From: Paenibacillus puerhi
Lineage (GTDB): Bacteria > Bacillota > Bacilli > Paenibacillales > NBRC-103111
Length of the DNA stretch: 64,000 nt
NCBI RefSeq assembly: GCF_009846885.1
Contig: NZ_WUWM01000013.1
Location: 62,001-126,000 of the forward strand
Reading direction: 5' to 3'
A model generated the notes under the pieces. The model was given only the letters and a program-made list of their open reading frames with translations. It was not told the origin of the DNA and searched no databases. Positions 1 through 9,070 of this stretch are shown here, one piece after another. Every line of letters starts with the position of its first letter. Positions within the stretch are counted from its first letter, which is position 1. The position numbers and the translations under genes were made by a program.

Positions 1-2
1 GC

Positions 3-317
3 GGTCGTATGGCACTGATCTATAACGACTCTACGATGGAGCGCGACCAGTTCCGCTGGGTGCAGAGGAAGGGCGAGTTCCGCAAGAAGCCGCTGCGCAC
101 GCCGCTGACGTTATCCCTCTCGGAGGATGACGGACAAACCTGGCCTTATTCCCGCAATATCCAGATGGCGGACCTGGAATACAAGGATTCCGAGATTGGC
201 TACTCTTACCCGTCTATCCTAGCTACCCGCGACGGGAACCTGCACATCGCTTTCTCCTACTTGCGCAAAGGCATTAAATATGTGCGCCTCGGGGAACAAC
301 TGGTATTTGAGGATTGA
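3..317 (+). CDS. BNR/sialidase-like exo-glycosidase, C-terminal fragment
   Basis: The gene enters from the left edge, so only the last 104 residues are visible. The fragment begins GRMALIYNDS and contains an Asp-box-like stretch (LSLSEDDGQTW) followed by YSYPSILATRDGNLHIAFSY and a KYVRL ending. This is the usual C-terminal pattern of BNR_2-type sialidase-like beta-propellers. Such proteins in polysaccharide loci are often not true sialidases but act on other terminal sugars or uronic-acid oligosaccharides, so the substrate cannot be stated. The signal peptide and catalytic residues would be upstream of the window. A gap of about 110 bases with no clear terminator separates it from the AraC-type regulator. 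Confidence 0.75.
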   Translation, partial: GRMALIYNDSTMERDQFRWVQRKGEFRKKPLRTPLTLSLSEDDGQTWPYSRNIQMADLEYKDSEIGYSYPSILATRDGNLHIAFSYLRKGIKYVRLGEQLVFED

Positions 318-429
318 AATGGAACGACAATCATGTCATATTAAAGTACATAAAGCTGCTCGGTAGAGCAATGGAACGATCGAAATTGGAATTGCGTCGA
401 TTTGCAAACCTGTATTTGGGGTGATGGGG

Positions 430-1320
430 ATGTCCGGAAGAATCGAGCATTTAAGCGGGGACTTATTTTTCGACGATAACCTAGATATTTTTATAAACCG
501 CGAGTTGGAATCGTTTACATTGTCTCAGCATACCCACGATTTTGTGGAAATCTGCTTTGTCGGAGAAGGCTGCGGGTACCATTACATCGAGGATCGGGTC
601 ATACCCGTCAAGCAGGGGGATCTGTTCGTCATCCCGGTGGGGACATCGCATGTATTCCGGCCGTCCTCGCCCCGGCAGGACAAGATGCTGGTCATCTATA
701 ACTGTATCTTCAACGGCCGCTTGCTGGATGGCTGGAAAAGCTATTTGCAGGAAGACTGTTACACCTATAATGCCATTTACAATCCGAATGGGCTGGCCCA
801 GCCCTGGCTGCATATCCAGGATAAGTACGATACGTTCCAGGCCATCGTCCAGGCGATGTACAGTGAATATCTGAAGCGCAATACCGGGTTTGAAACGGTG
901 TTGACGGTGCAGCTGATCCAGATGCTGGTGATGCTTCAGCGCTTCGAACTGCAGAACGATGCGGAGCCCGTGCCCGCGCGGATGTTGGATGATGTCGTTC
1001 ATTTCATCAAGTCGAATTATACGCAAAATATTACGGTGCAGCATGTGGCCGATTATTTTTTCCTGAGCGCCAGCCACTTCCAGCGGTTGTTCAAGAAGTC
1101 GACCGGACTGTCGTTTACGCAATATTTGCAAAATGTACGCGTTCAGAAATGCTGCGAGCTGCTGAAGGCGACCGATATTCCGATCTATCAGATCGCGAAT
1201 CAGGTGGGCTATCAGGATATGAAGTTTTTCCATGCGCTTTTTCGCAAAAAAACGGGTGTAACCCCAAGGCAGTATCGGCAAAACTTTCAAGAGCTTGAAG
1301 AAGGAGCAATGTCGTTTTAA
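430..1320 (+). CDS. AraC-family transcriptional regulator with N-terminal cupin
   Basis: Predicted cytoplasmic regulator of 296 residues. The N-terminal half (about 15-110) has the cupin-type sensor pattern (HTHDFVEICFVGEGCGYHYI; GDLFVIPVGTSHVF), which in this family binds a sugar. The C-terminal 100 residues hold the two helix-turn-helix units of AraC/XylS proteins (ITVQHVADYFFLSASHFQRLFKK and IYQIANQVGYQDMKFFHALFRKKTG). GTG 421, ATG 424 and ATG 430 are all in frame; GGGGTGA at 418-424 is best spaced for ATG 430. It lies directly upstream of the large operon and is followed by a terminator. It is the natural candidate to bind the repeated CCTATA/CCCCTATAA elements found upstream of later operons; that link is inference. 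Confidence 0.9.
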   Translation: MSGRIEHLSGDLFFDDNLDIFINRELESFTLSQHTHDFVEICFVGEGCGYHYIEDRVIPVKQGDLFVIPVGTSHVFRPSSPRQDKMLVIYNCIFNGRLLDGWKSYLQEDCYTYNAIYNPNGLAQPWLHIQDKYDTFQAIVQAMYSEYLKRNTGFETVLTVQLIQMLVMLQRFELQNDAEPVPARMLDDVVHFIKSNYTQNITVQHVADYFFLSASHFQRLFKKSTGLSFTQYLQNVRVQKCCELLKATDIPIYQIANQVGYQDMKFFHALFRKKTGVTPRQYRQNFQELEEGAMSF

Positions 1321-1326
1321 TCGATT

Positions 1327-1363
1327 AGGGCTGACCATTGCAATGGGACCAGCTCTTTTTTTT
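1327..1363 (+). terminator. Rho-independent terminator after the AraC gene
   Basis: AGGGCTG and CAGCTCT can pair (one G-U), enclosing a CCATTGCAATGG palindrome, and the hairpin is followed by a run of eight T. It starts 7 bases after the regulator's stop codon. Confidence 0.75.
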
Positions 1364-1444
1364 CGGGTTGGAAAACGAGAACGGTTCGCTTGGCAGCGCT
1401 CCCGCGAAGACAGGCTAAGAGCTGCCGGCTGAAAGCACTATTCG

Positions 1445-1498
1445 CCTATAGAGTAAGTTATGATCCCCTATAATCCGCCATGGAGCAGCCTGTATAAT
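1445..1498 (+). promoter_or_regulatory. Promoter with CCTATA...CCCCTATAAT activator-like element
   Basis: CCTATA at 1445-1450 and CCCCTATAAT at 1465-1474 form a direct repeat of CCTATA half-sites 22 bases apart. After exactly 18 bases comes TATAAT at 1493-1498. There is no good -35 box: the CCCCTATAAT element lies where it should be, as in promoters activated by AraC-family proteins. The same arrangement recurs at 13068, 34862 and, more weakly, 45822. The start site would be near 1505, upstream of the transport ATPase gene. Confidence 0.55.
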
Positions 1499-1517
1499 GA
1501 AGGACATTCGGGACAAT

Positions 1518-1531
1518 TGTAACCGTTCCCA
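1518..1531 (+). promoter_or_regulatory. cre-like catabolite-repression site
   Basis: TGTAACCGTTCCCA fits the Bacillus cre pattern TGTAANCGNTNNCA at every fixed position. It lies about 20 bases downstream of the putative -10 box and 33 bases before the transport ATPase start, where CcpA could block initiation or elongation. Confidence 0.5.
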
Positions 1532-1563
1532 ACATGAAGAGGGAAACTGTGGGAGGTGCGGGC

Positions 1564-2694
1564 GTGGGACGTATTGTATTAAAGCATATCGAAAAACGAT
1601 TCGGCAAGGAACGAGGTTATGCCGTCAAAGACTTCAACCTGGAAATTCACGATGGCGAATTTCTCGTGATGGTCGGTCCTTCCGGCTGCGGGAAATCGAC
1701 AACGCTGCGAATGATAGCAGGTCTGGAGGATATAAGCTCGGGGGAGCTGTATATCGGAGACCGGCTGGTCAATCATTTGCCCCCCAAAGACCGGGATATT
1801 GCGATGGTCTTTCAAAACTATGCGCTGTATCCGAACATGAGCGTGTTCGAGAATATCGCATTTGGGCTAAGGCTGCGTAAAACGCCGAAGCATGAGATCG
1901 AGCAGTCGGTCAAGCGGACATCGAGGACGCTGGAAATCGAGCCCTATCTGGACCGGAAGCCGAAGCAGCTCTCCGGCGGTCAGCGGCAGCGCGTCGCGCT
2001 GGGGCGGGCGATCGTGCGCAATCCCCAGGTATTCCTTATGGATGAGCCGCTTTCGAATCTGGATGCCAAGCTGAGGGTCCAGATGCGCACGGAGATTATA
2101 TCGCTGCACAAGCAGCTTGGCGTGACGATGGTATATGTCACGCATGATCAGGTCGAGGCCATGACGATGGGGCATCGGATCGTCGTCATGAAGGACGGAT
2201 TGATCCAGCAGGTGGACACGCCGCAGCGTATCTACAACCATCCGGCCAATATGTTTGTCGCCGGGTTTATCGGCTCGCCGCCCATCAACTTTATCGAAGG
2301 CAAGCTTCTGGAGGCTCCCGAGGGCCTGCTGGAATTTCATACGAAGCGGCATTACTTCCGGCTGCCCGCGCATCAATCGAATGTGTTGAAGCTAAAGAAC
2401 AAGGTGAACCGGACGGTTATCATGGGAATACGCAGTGAGAATATTGACATTGCGCCGACCGGCCTTGACACGGATACCGAGCAAGCGCCTTCGCATATGA
2501 CCGGCGTATATAAGCTGTGCGAGCTTATGGGGGCAGACCGGTACGTGTACGCCGATATCGGAGCGCCGAAGCTGCTGGTTATCCGCTCCCAGGCGGATCG
2601 TCTGTTCTCAGACAATGAGAAGCTGAGGCTGACGCTAAATGTGCAGAAGGCTATTTTTTTCGATGCCGATACCACGCAAAATTTATCGGATTAA
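1564..2694 (+). CDS. msmX: Sugar ABC transporter ATP-binding protein, MsmX/UgpC type
   Basis: ATPase of a CUT1-type carbohydrate importer, 376 residues, acting on the cytoplasmic face of the membrane. Walker [10 protein letters not shown] (38-46), signature LSGGQ (136-140), Walker [15 protein letters not shown], and the switch His in YVTHDQVEA are intact. The C-terminal third is the OB-fold/TOBE regulatory region typical of MsmX, UgpC and MalK. GTG 1564 is chosen because GGGAGGTG at 1551-1558 is well placed; an in-frame ATG at 1534 would add ten residues. It heads an operon with a binding protein and two permeases. A second importer (31560-33397) has no ATPase of its own, so this one may energise both, as MsmX does in Bacillus subtilis. 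Confidence 0.92.
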   Translation: MGRIVLKHIEKRFGKERGYAVKDFNLEIHDGEFLVMVGPSGCGKSTTLRMIAGLEDISSGELYIGDRLVNHLPPKDRDIAMVFQNYALYPNMSVFENIAFGLRLRKTPKHEIEQSVKRTSRTLEIEPYLDRKPKQLSGGQRQRVALGRAIVRNPQVFLMDEPLSNLDAKLRVQMRTEIISLHKQLGVTMVYVTHDQVEAMTMGHRIVVMKDGLIQQVDTPQRIYNHPANMFVAGFIGSPPINFIEGKLLEAPEGLLEFHTKRHYFRLPAHQSNVLKLKNKVNRTVIMGIRSENIDIAPTGLDTDTEQAPSHMTGVYKLCELMGADRYVYADIGAPKLLVIRSQADRLFSDNEKLRLTLNVQKAIFFDADTTQNLSD

Positions 2695-2709
2695 ACGAAG
2701 TGCGGAGGG

Positions 2710-5676
2710 ATGAAGTTGAAGGCGTTAAGTCGAACCCGGGTCTGGATGGTTTCCATGCTCGCCCTTGTCCTGGTGCTGAGTCCGGCGCTTCCCGGCTTCG
2801 CTGACCCGGGTGAAGCTGCGACGGGAGCGAAGCCCGAGGCGGGCGGGATGGATGGCGAGTTAATCGGATTTCACCGGACTGAGCCCGATTATGCAGAAGC
2901 TATGGAGAAATGGAAGCAGGAGGGAGCTTCGAGCGGGCATTCGGCCAAGCTGGCTATTGCCGGCTCGAACCTTGCAGGAAGCTCGGCTGGAGCCCAAGTA
3001 AAGGTGGGCACCTATCACGGGAAGGACAACGTCCTGATCTGGAGCGCCGCACAGGATGAATGGATCGAGTATGAGATCGAAGTAGCTCAGGGCGGTCTTT
3101 ACACCATCCAGTTGTCGTATCATCCTTTCTTGGGCTCCAAATACCGGAAGCCGATGGCGCTGAACCTGACGATCGACGGCAATACTCCCTTCCTGGAAGC
3201 GCGCTCTATCGAGCTGCGCCGGCATTGGAAGGATAAGCTGCCGATCCGCAAGGATGACAGAGGGGATGAGATTCGCCCGATCGCCGAGGATATTTCCGGG
3301 TGGATGACCTGGGAGCTGCGGGATAAGGCAGGCGCTTACGAAGATCCGCTTCAATGGTATCTGACGCCAGGCAAGCATAAGCTTCGCTTCGCGGGCAGCG
3401 ATCCGCTAGCGATCGAGTCCATTACTCTGCAAGCCGTAAACAAGACGGCGGATTACCTCACGGTGAAGGACAGCTGGCCTTCCGGCTTAGCCCCGGTCCA
3501 GGCTGATCCGGTCGTCATCGAAGCCGAGCAGGTGCTATGGAAGAGCGACTCTTCACTGGCGCTAGCGTACGATAACGATGTCGGAAACACGCCTTACGTT
3601 CAGGGGAAGATTACTTATAATACGCTGAACGGCGAACGCTGGAACTCGGAAAATCAGGAAATCGCCTGGAGCTTCGAGGCGCCCGAAACCGGTCTGTATC
3701 AGATAGCGCTTCGTGCGCAGCAAGGCTTTGTATCCAACCGTTCCTCGTTCCGCACCATCCTGATTAACGGCGAGGTTCCTTTCTCGGAGCTGAAGGCATA
3801 CCGGTTTCTGTACGCAACCGGCTGGAAGGGTCTCGCGCTGTCCGACAATCAAGGGGTTCCGTTCGAGTTTTACCTGAAAAAAGGAACGAATACCATCTCA
3901 ATGCGCGTGACGCAAGCGCCGTTGAAACCGCTTGCTATGGAATTGGAGCAGGTCATTGGCGGCTTAAGCAAGCAGTTCAATGACATCCGGGCGCTGACGG
4001 GTGGAGTAAACGACAAAAACCGGACATGGGAGATTGACCGGGATTTGCCCGGCTTTACCGCGCAGCTGAAGGATAACGGAGACAGGCTCGAAGCGATCCG
4101 CGAGAAGCTCGTCCTCTTGAACGGGCGGCCCGATGCCGTCTCCCAGGGTCTCGTCTCGGCCCGCAAGGATATCGATTCGCTGTTAAAGGATGCGGATGAA
4201 ATCCCGTATGAGCCGGGCCGGCTTATCGAGATTCAAGGCAAGATCATGGCCCAGATCCAAGCTCTCAACTCGCAGCCGCTCCAGCTCGACCGCTTGTACG
4301 TCGTGCCCGCAGGCCAGAAGCTGCCCAAGATGGAGGCTGGCTTCAGCGAGAAGCTGTGGGGCGGCCTGGCGAATTTTTTCGACTCCTTCAAGGCGAAGGG
4401 GAAATGGAGTACGGATCAGGCAGATACGCTGGACGTCTGGATGTATCGAGGACGGGACTATGTCAATCTGCTCCAGGGGCTCGCGGATGAGATGTTCACT
4501 CCCCAGACGGGGATCAAGGTGAAGGTGAATCTGCTCAAGGATGAGAAGCAGCTTGTGCTGATGAATGCCGCAGGCATAGCGCCCGACGTCGCGCTCGGTC
4601 TTCCTCAAGACATCCCGTTTGATTATGCGATACGTGGCGGCATTTACAATCTGAAGCAGTTTTCAGACTTTGACCAATTTTACGGCCGGTTCTCTCCCGG
4701 CTCCTGGACGCCGTATTTTTACGACGGAGGCTACTACGGAGTGCCGGAGACCCAATCGTTCCAAATGCTATACTACCGCAAGGATATTTTGCAAAGGCTG
4801 GGCCTCGGCATCCCCGACACGTGGGAGGAGCTGTATAAGATGCTGCCCGTCCTGCAGCAGAGCGGGATGAATTTTACGCCGATCGAGCATAACGGCTTCA
4901 TGCAGATGCATGGCGCCGAATATTATGCGCAGGACGGCTTGAAGACCGGTCTGGGCGCGGAAAAAGGCTTCGAGACCTTCAAGCAATGGACCGACCTGCA
5001 GAACAAATTCGCGCTCGATCAGCGTATGGACAGTTTTTATCAGCATTTTCGCGAAGGCTCGTACCCGATCGGCGTAGCAGATATCAATACGTACATTCAA
5101 CTGACGGTAGCCGCTCCGGAGCTGAACGGATTATGGGGACTGGCGCCAGTGCCTGGGGTACGTCAAGAGGACGGCCAGGTAGTCAGATGGCTGGGCGGCA
5201 ATATGCAGTCATCCGTCATCATGAAGCATGCCAAACGGCCGAACGAAGGCTGGGAGTTTATTAAATGGTGGACATCGGCGGGAGTTCAGGAAAGGTTCGG
5301 CACCGATCTGGAGATGCTCAATGGGGTCACCTTCCGCTGGAATACCTCCAACATCGAGGCGTTCACGAAGCTTCCCTGGAAGGAGGATGACCTGAAGGCC
5401 ATCATGGAGCAGTGGAGATGGTTCCGGGAAATTCCGAATGTGCCGGGCAGCTATTTCATGGAGCGCGAGCTCCGCAACGCCTGGACCCGGACCGTCATTA
5501 ACGGGATGAATTCAAGGACATCGCTGGAGACTGCCGTCAAGGAAGTCAACCGGGAAATCCGCCGGAAGGTGCAAGAATTCGGATTTATCGATTCGAACGG
5601 CAATGTAGTCCGTACGATGAATCTTCCGGTCGTCAACAAGCCATGGGAAGGGGTGGAACCGTATGTCAAAAAATGA
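2710..5676 (+). CDS. Extracellular solute-binding protein fused to two carbohydrate-binding-like modules
   Basis: 988 residues, about twice the usual length of a sugar-binding protein. An N-terminal hydrophobic signal (VWMVSMLALVLVLSPALPGFA) ends in a probable signal-peptidase I site. No lipobox Cys is seen, which is odd for a Gram-positive transporter component. Residues about 80-245 and 265-420 look like two beta-sandwich CBM-like domains (for example WIEYEIEVAQGGLYTIQLSY and IAWSFEAPETGLYQIALRAQ). Residues 420-540 appear helical. From about 570 to the end is a typical binding-protein fold (LDVWMYRGRDYVNLLQGLAD; WGLAPVPG; GWEFIKWWTS). It precedes and overlaps the permease gene, so it is presumably their binding partner. 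GGAGGG abuts ATG 2710; TTG 2716 has better spacing. Confidence 0.85.
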   Translation: MKLKALSRTRVWMVSMLALVLVLSPALPGFADPGEAATGAKPEAGGMDGELIGFHRTEPDYAEAMEKWKQEGASSGHSAKLAIAGSNLAGSSAGAQVKVGTYHGKDNVLIWSAAQDEWIEYEIEVAQGGLYTIQLSYHPFLGSKYRKPMALNLTIDGNTPFLEARSIELRRHWKDKLPIRKDDRGDEIRPIAEDISGWMTWELRDKAGAYEDPLQWYLTPGKHKLRFAGSDPLAIESITLQAVNKTADYLTVKDSWPSGLAPVQADPVVIEAEQVLWKSDSSLALAYDNDVGNTPYVQGKITYNTLNGERWNSENQEIAWSFEAPETGLYQIALRAQQGFVSNRSSFRTILINGEVPFSELKAYRFLYATGWKGLALSDNQGVPFEFYLKKGTNTISMRVTQAPLKPLAMELEQVIGGLSKQFNDIRALTGGVNDKNRTWEIDRDLPGFTAQLKDNGDRLEAIREKLVLLNGRPDAVSQGLVSARKDIDSLLKDADEIPYEPGRLIEIQGKIMAQIQALNSQPLQLDRLYVVPAGQKLPKMEAGFSEKLWGGLANFFDSFKAKGKWSTDQADTLDVWMYRGRDYVNLLQGLADEMFTPQTGIKVKVNLLKDEKQLVLMNAAGIAPDVALGLPQDIPFDYAIRGGIYNLKQFSDFDQFYGRFSPGSWTPYFYDGGYYGVPETQSFQMLYYRKDILQRLGLGIPDTWEELYKMLPVLQQSGMNFTPIEHNGFMQMHGAEYYAQDGLKTGLGAEKGFETFKQWTDLQNKFALDQRMDSFYQHFREGSYPIGVADINTYIQLTVAAPELNGLWGLAPVPGVRQEDGQVVRWLGGNMQSSVIMKHAKRPNEGWEFIKWWTSAGVQERFGTDLEMLNGVTFRWNTSNIEAFTKLPWKEDDLKAIMEQWRWFREIPNVPGSYFMERELRNAWTRTVINGMNSRTSLETAVKEVNREIRRKVQEFGFIDSNGNVVRTMNLPVVNKPWEGVEPYVKK

Positions 5677-6637
5677 GGCTTCGGCGATGCCGATCCGATT
5701 GAAGCTGGAAAGCAAGCCGAAAGGGAGGCTGGTTGCCGCCCTGCAGCGGATCTGGGAGTACCGCGTGTCCTATTTGTTCATCGCCCCGTTCATGCTCTGC
5801 TTCTTCACCTTTATTCTGCTGCCCGTCCTCGCGGCCGTGGCTCTCAGTTTCACGCACTATAACTCGATCGAGCCGCCGCGCTTCGTCGGCTGGGATAACT
5901 TCCGGTACATGCTGACGCAGGACTTGATCATGATGAAGCACGCCCTGCCTAACACCTTGACCTTCGCATTGATCGTAGGACCCGGCGGCTACCTTTGCGC
6001 TTTCCTGCTCGCATGGCTGATCTCGATCCTGCCGGCGGTGTTCCGCAAGTGGTTTACGCTCGCTATGTATACGCCCTCGCTGGCAAGTCTGGTCGCGATG
6101 AGTATTATCTGGACGCCGTTGTTTTCCAGCGACCGGATCGGATACCTGAACCACTTCCTGCTCAGTCTGAGCCTGATCAGCGAGCCTGTTCAATGGGTGA
6201 CAAGCAAGGAGCATCTGATGAACTCGATGGTGGTTGTAACGTTGTGGAAGAGCATGGGGATCGGATTTCTCGGGATGCTGGCCGGTCTGCTGAATGTCAA
6301 TCCGGAGATGTACGAGGCGGGCAAGCTGGACGGTATCCGCAGCAGACTCGAGGAGATCTGGTATATTACGATTCCGGCGACCAAGCCGCAGATGCTGTTC
6401 GGCGCGGTAATGGCGATCGTCGGAGCCATCCAGATCAGTGAGATCGGTACGGTGCTCTCCGGGATGAATCCGACGCCGGAATATGCGGCGCATATGATCA
6501 CCACGCATACGGACGACTATGCGTTTACCCGCTTCGAGCTGGGCTATGCCACTTCGCTGACCGTCTGTCTGCTCGCGCTGGTGTACCTCGCCCAGAAGCT
6601 GTGCTGGAAGCTGTTCGGCACAAAGGAGGATGAATAA
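5663..6637 (+). CDS. Carbohydrate ABC transporter permease (MalF/LplB-like)
   Basis: 324-residue inner permease of the importer, with about six hydrophobic membrane segments starting at YLFIAPFMLCFFTFILLPVL. The EAA loop that contacts the ATPase is visible as MYEAGKLDGIRSRLEEIWYITIP. The start overlaps the end of the binding-protein gene by 14 bases and has AAGGGGTGG upstream, which points to coupled translation. It pairs with the permease that follows directly. The substrate is probably an oligosaccharide released from pectin, given the neighbouring enzymes, but this is inference from context. Confidence 0.9.
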   Translation: MSKNEASAMPIRLKLESKPKGRLVAALQRIWEYRVSYLFIAPFMLCFFTFILLPVLAAVALSFTHYNSIEPPRFVGWDNFRYMLTQDLIMMKHALPNTLTFALIVGPGGYLCAFLLAWLISILPAVFRKWFTLAMYTPSLASLVAMSIIWTPLFSSDRIGYLNHFLLSLSLISEPVQWVTSKEHLMNSMVVVTLWKSMGIGFLGMLAGLLNVNPEMYEAGKLDGIRSRLEEIWYITIPATKPQMLFGAVMAIVGAIQISEIGTVLSGMNPTPEYAAHMITTHTDDYAFTRFELGYATSLTVCLLALVYLAQKLCWKLFGTKEDE

Positions 6638-7537
6638 ATGAACGTCATGGCTAAGCTGGGCCGGTTGGCGGCCTGGCGGCGGAAACCAAGATTAAGCCGA
6701 TGGAGTCCGACCGAGAAGGTAGCATTTGTCTTGCTTGCGCTCATCAGCATCTTCATGCTGCTGCCGATCGTGTATATATTCAATCACGCATTCAAGCCTT
6801 ATCAGGAGCTGTTTGTGTATCCGCCTAATATTTTGGTGAGAAATCCGTCTTTCCAAAGCTTCATCGAGCTGCTGGCTTCTACGAAGTCCACGGCTGTGCC
6901 CGTCACCCGGTATATGTTCAACAGCGCGGTAGTTACCGGGCTGACCGTGTTTTTGATCACGCTGGTCAGCGCGATGTGCGCCTATGCGATATCCAAGCAT
7001 CAATTTCCCGGACATAAGATCGTATTCGCCACGATTCTGCTTACGCTCGTATTCGTGCCGGAGACGGTCGCCATACCCAAATATCTCGTTGTCAGCCATC
7101 TGGGCATCTTCAATACGTACTGGGGGCATGTGCTTCCGCTGGTAGCCGTTCCGACCGGGGTGTTTCTTATGAAGCAGTTTATCGATCAGGTGCCGGGCGA
7201 GCTTCTGGATTCCGCCAAGATGGATGGCGCGCAGGAATGGACGCTGTTCGTTCGCATTATTATCCCGGTCGTGCTGCCCGCGATTGCGACCATCGGGATT
7301 ATCGCCTTCCAGAGCGCTTGGCAGAATACGGAAACGTCCATCAATTATATGCAGGACGAAGAGATGAGAACCTTCCCCTTCTATGTCGAAACGCTGACGA
7401 GCGGCATGGCCAACAGCGTGGCTCGGCAGGGGGCGATGGCGGCGGCAACCCTGCTGCTGTTTCTGCCCAATCTGATCATTTTTCTCGCCTTCCAGAGCAA
7501 GGTCATTGCGACGATGGCGCATTCGGGCATTAAATAA
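6638..7537 (+). CDS. Carbohydrate ABC transporter permease (MalG/LplC-like)
   Basis: 299-residue second permease, starting one base after the previous stop codon and behind AAGGAGGATG. It shows six probable membrane segments and the EAA-type loop (LLDSAKMDGAQEWTLFVRIIIPVVLPA) near residues 190-220. The C-terminus ends SKVIATMAHSGIK, typical of the CUT1 MalG-like branch. With the preceding permease, the large binding protein and the upstream ATPase it makes a complete importer in one operon. Confidence 0.9.
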   Translation: MNVMAKLGRLAAWRRKPRLSRWSPTEKVAFVLLALISIFMLLPIVYIFNHAFKPYQELFVYPPNILVRNPSFQSFIELLASTKSTAVPVTRYMFNSAVVTGLTVFLITLVSAMCAYAISKHQFPGHKIVFATILLTLVFVPETVAIPKYLVVSHLGIFNTYWGHVLPLVAVPTGVFLMKQFIDQVPGELLDSAKMDGAQEWTLFVRIIIPVVLPAIATIGIIAFQSAWQNTETSINYMQDEEMRTFPFYVETLTSGMANSVARQGAMAAATLLLFLPNLIIFLAFQSKVIATMAHSGIK

Positions 7538-7558
7538 GGGGCTGGAGGCCGCCAGAGA

Positions 7559-9070
7559 ATGGAGGACGTGGGTAGGCATATGAAACTGAAGCTGCAGGAA
7601 GTGGAACGATGGGGACGATTCGAGCTGACGCTCTCGGGGCCGTCCGAAGGCAACCCCTTCCGCGAGGTCCGGCTGTCCGCCCGGTTCCAATACCGCAACA
7701 GGATCGTCGAGCCCGAGGGGTTCTATGACGGGGACGGAACATACCGAATCCGGTTTATGCCGGATTGTCCAGGCGTATGGCGCTACGTGACAAGCAGCAA
7801 TTGCTCCGAGCTGGATGGGCACGCAGGAGCATTCGTCTGCACCGAAGCTCAGGAAGGCAACCATGGTCCGGTCCGGGTGAAGGAACGTTACTTGTTCGCT
7901 TATGAGGACGGCACACGATATATGCCTTTCGGCACGACCTGCTATCACTGGACGCATGGCGGCGATGAAAGGCTGGAGGAGCAGACGCTGGAGTCACTGG
8001 CGGCCTCGCCGTTTAATAAGATTAGGATGTGCCTGCTTCCTACGCAGGATATGAAGCCGCCTCTTCAGCTCGTCTTCACGGGGGAGTATCCGGAAGAGCT
8101 GGACCGGACACGGTTCAATCCCGATTTCTTCCGGCGTCTAGAGCGAAGGCTGGAGGATCTGCTGCGGCTCGGTATCGAAGCTGACCTTGTGTTGTTTCAC
8201 CCCTATGACAAAGGATTCTGGGGGGTGGACAACATGGATGCGGAGTCCGACGCAAGTTACATACGCTACTGTATCGCGAGGCTGGGCGCTTACCGGCATG
8301 TCTGGTGGTCGCTCTGCAATGAGTACGACTTCAACAAATTCAAGACGGCGGCCGACTGGGACCGGCTGCTTCAGCTTACCCAGCGCTGCGATCCCTACCA
8401 GCATCTGCGGTCCATCCATAACGGAACCAAGATGTACAAATCCTCCAGTCTGTATGATTTCTCCAAGCCCTGGATCACCCATCAAAGCATCCAGCACTGG
8501 GATGCGGAGCTGACGACGAGCTGGAGAAATGCGGTGGCGAAGCCGATCGTAATCGACGAAATCTCGTACGAGGGCAACAGCTCCCGGCGATGGGGCAATA
8601 TTTCGGGCGAAGAGCTTGTGCACCGCTTCTGGGAGGGCATGAGCCGCGGAGGATTTGTCGGTCACGGCGAGTCGTTTATCGACAAGGAGACGAGGGCCTG
8701 GATTTCATCCGGAGGCAAGCTGTACGGGGAGTGCGTGGAGCGCCTCGCGTTCTTGAGGCGGATTATGGAGGAAGGCCCGGAGGATTGGCTGGGCGCCCGG
8801 TCGGCAGGCACGTACAGCCTGTTGTACTTCGGCAGGCGCCAGCCGGTCTTTCACTGGATCGACTGGCCGGAGCAAGCGGCGTACCGCGTGGAAGTGATCG
8901 ATACCTGGAATATGCAGGTGACTCCGCTTGCCGGTGTCTTCCAAGGCCGGAGCAAGGTGGAGCTGCCCGGCAGGCCCTATCTGGCATTACGCGTACGCTT
9001 GGAAACCGAGTCTGATGCGGGACATCCTCGGGAACAGGCTGTACATGCGGAAGGAGGCAGATGCGGATGA
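7559..9070 (+). CDS. DUF5060/DUF4038/DUF5605-type glycoside hydrolase-like protein
   Basis: 503 residues without signal peptide, so cytoplasmic. The layout matches proteins with an N-terminal Ig-like DUF5060 (VERWGRFELTL ... YRIRFMPDCPGVWRYVT, residues 15-90), a TIM-barrel of the DUF4038 type (about 120-400) and a C-terminal DUF5605-like beta domain (VEVIDTWNMQVTPLAG). The barrel has clan GH-A style catalytic candidates: acid/base E255 in SLCNEYD and nucleophile E334 (or E338) in VIDEISYEGN. Related DUF4038 proteins include GH140 apiosidases of rhamnogalacturonan II, but activity here is not known. ATG 7559 lies 10 bases after GGAGG; ATG 7580 is an alternative. A paralogue follows directly. 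Confidence 0.8.
   Translation: MEDVGRHMKLKLQEVERWGRFELTLSGPSEGNPFREVRLSARFQYRNRIVEPEGFYDGDGTYRIRFMPDCPGVWRYVTSSNCSELDGHAGAFVCTEAQEGNHGPVRVKERYLFAYEDGTRYMPFGTTCYHWTHGGDERLEEQTLESLAASPFNKIRMCLLPTQDMKPPLQLVFTGEYPEELDRTRFNPDFFRRLERRLEDLLRLGIEADLVLFHPYDKGFWGVDNMDAESDASYIRYCIARLGAYRHVWWSLCNEYDFNKFKTAADWDRLLQLTQRCDPYQHLRSIHNGTKMYKSSSLYDFSKPWITHQSIQHWDAELTTSWRNAVAKPIVIDEISYEGNSSRRWGNISGEELVHRFWEGMSRGGFVGHGESFIDKETRAWISSGGKLYGECVERLAFLRRIMEEGPEDWLGARSAGTYSLLYFGRRQPVFHWIDWPEQAAYRVEVIDTWNMQVTPLAGVFQGRSKVELPGRPYLALRVRLETESDAGHPREQAVHAEGGRCG

Noticed and set aside
6692..7957. Long minus-strand reading frame (421 codons) opposite the permease and DUF5060 genes
   Set aside because: Its translation is rich in His, Arg and Gln without domain features, there is no ribosome-binding site, and the plus strand encodes clear proteins. 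It is a shadow of GC-rich codon use.
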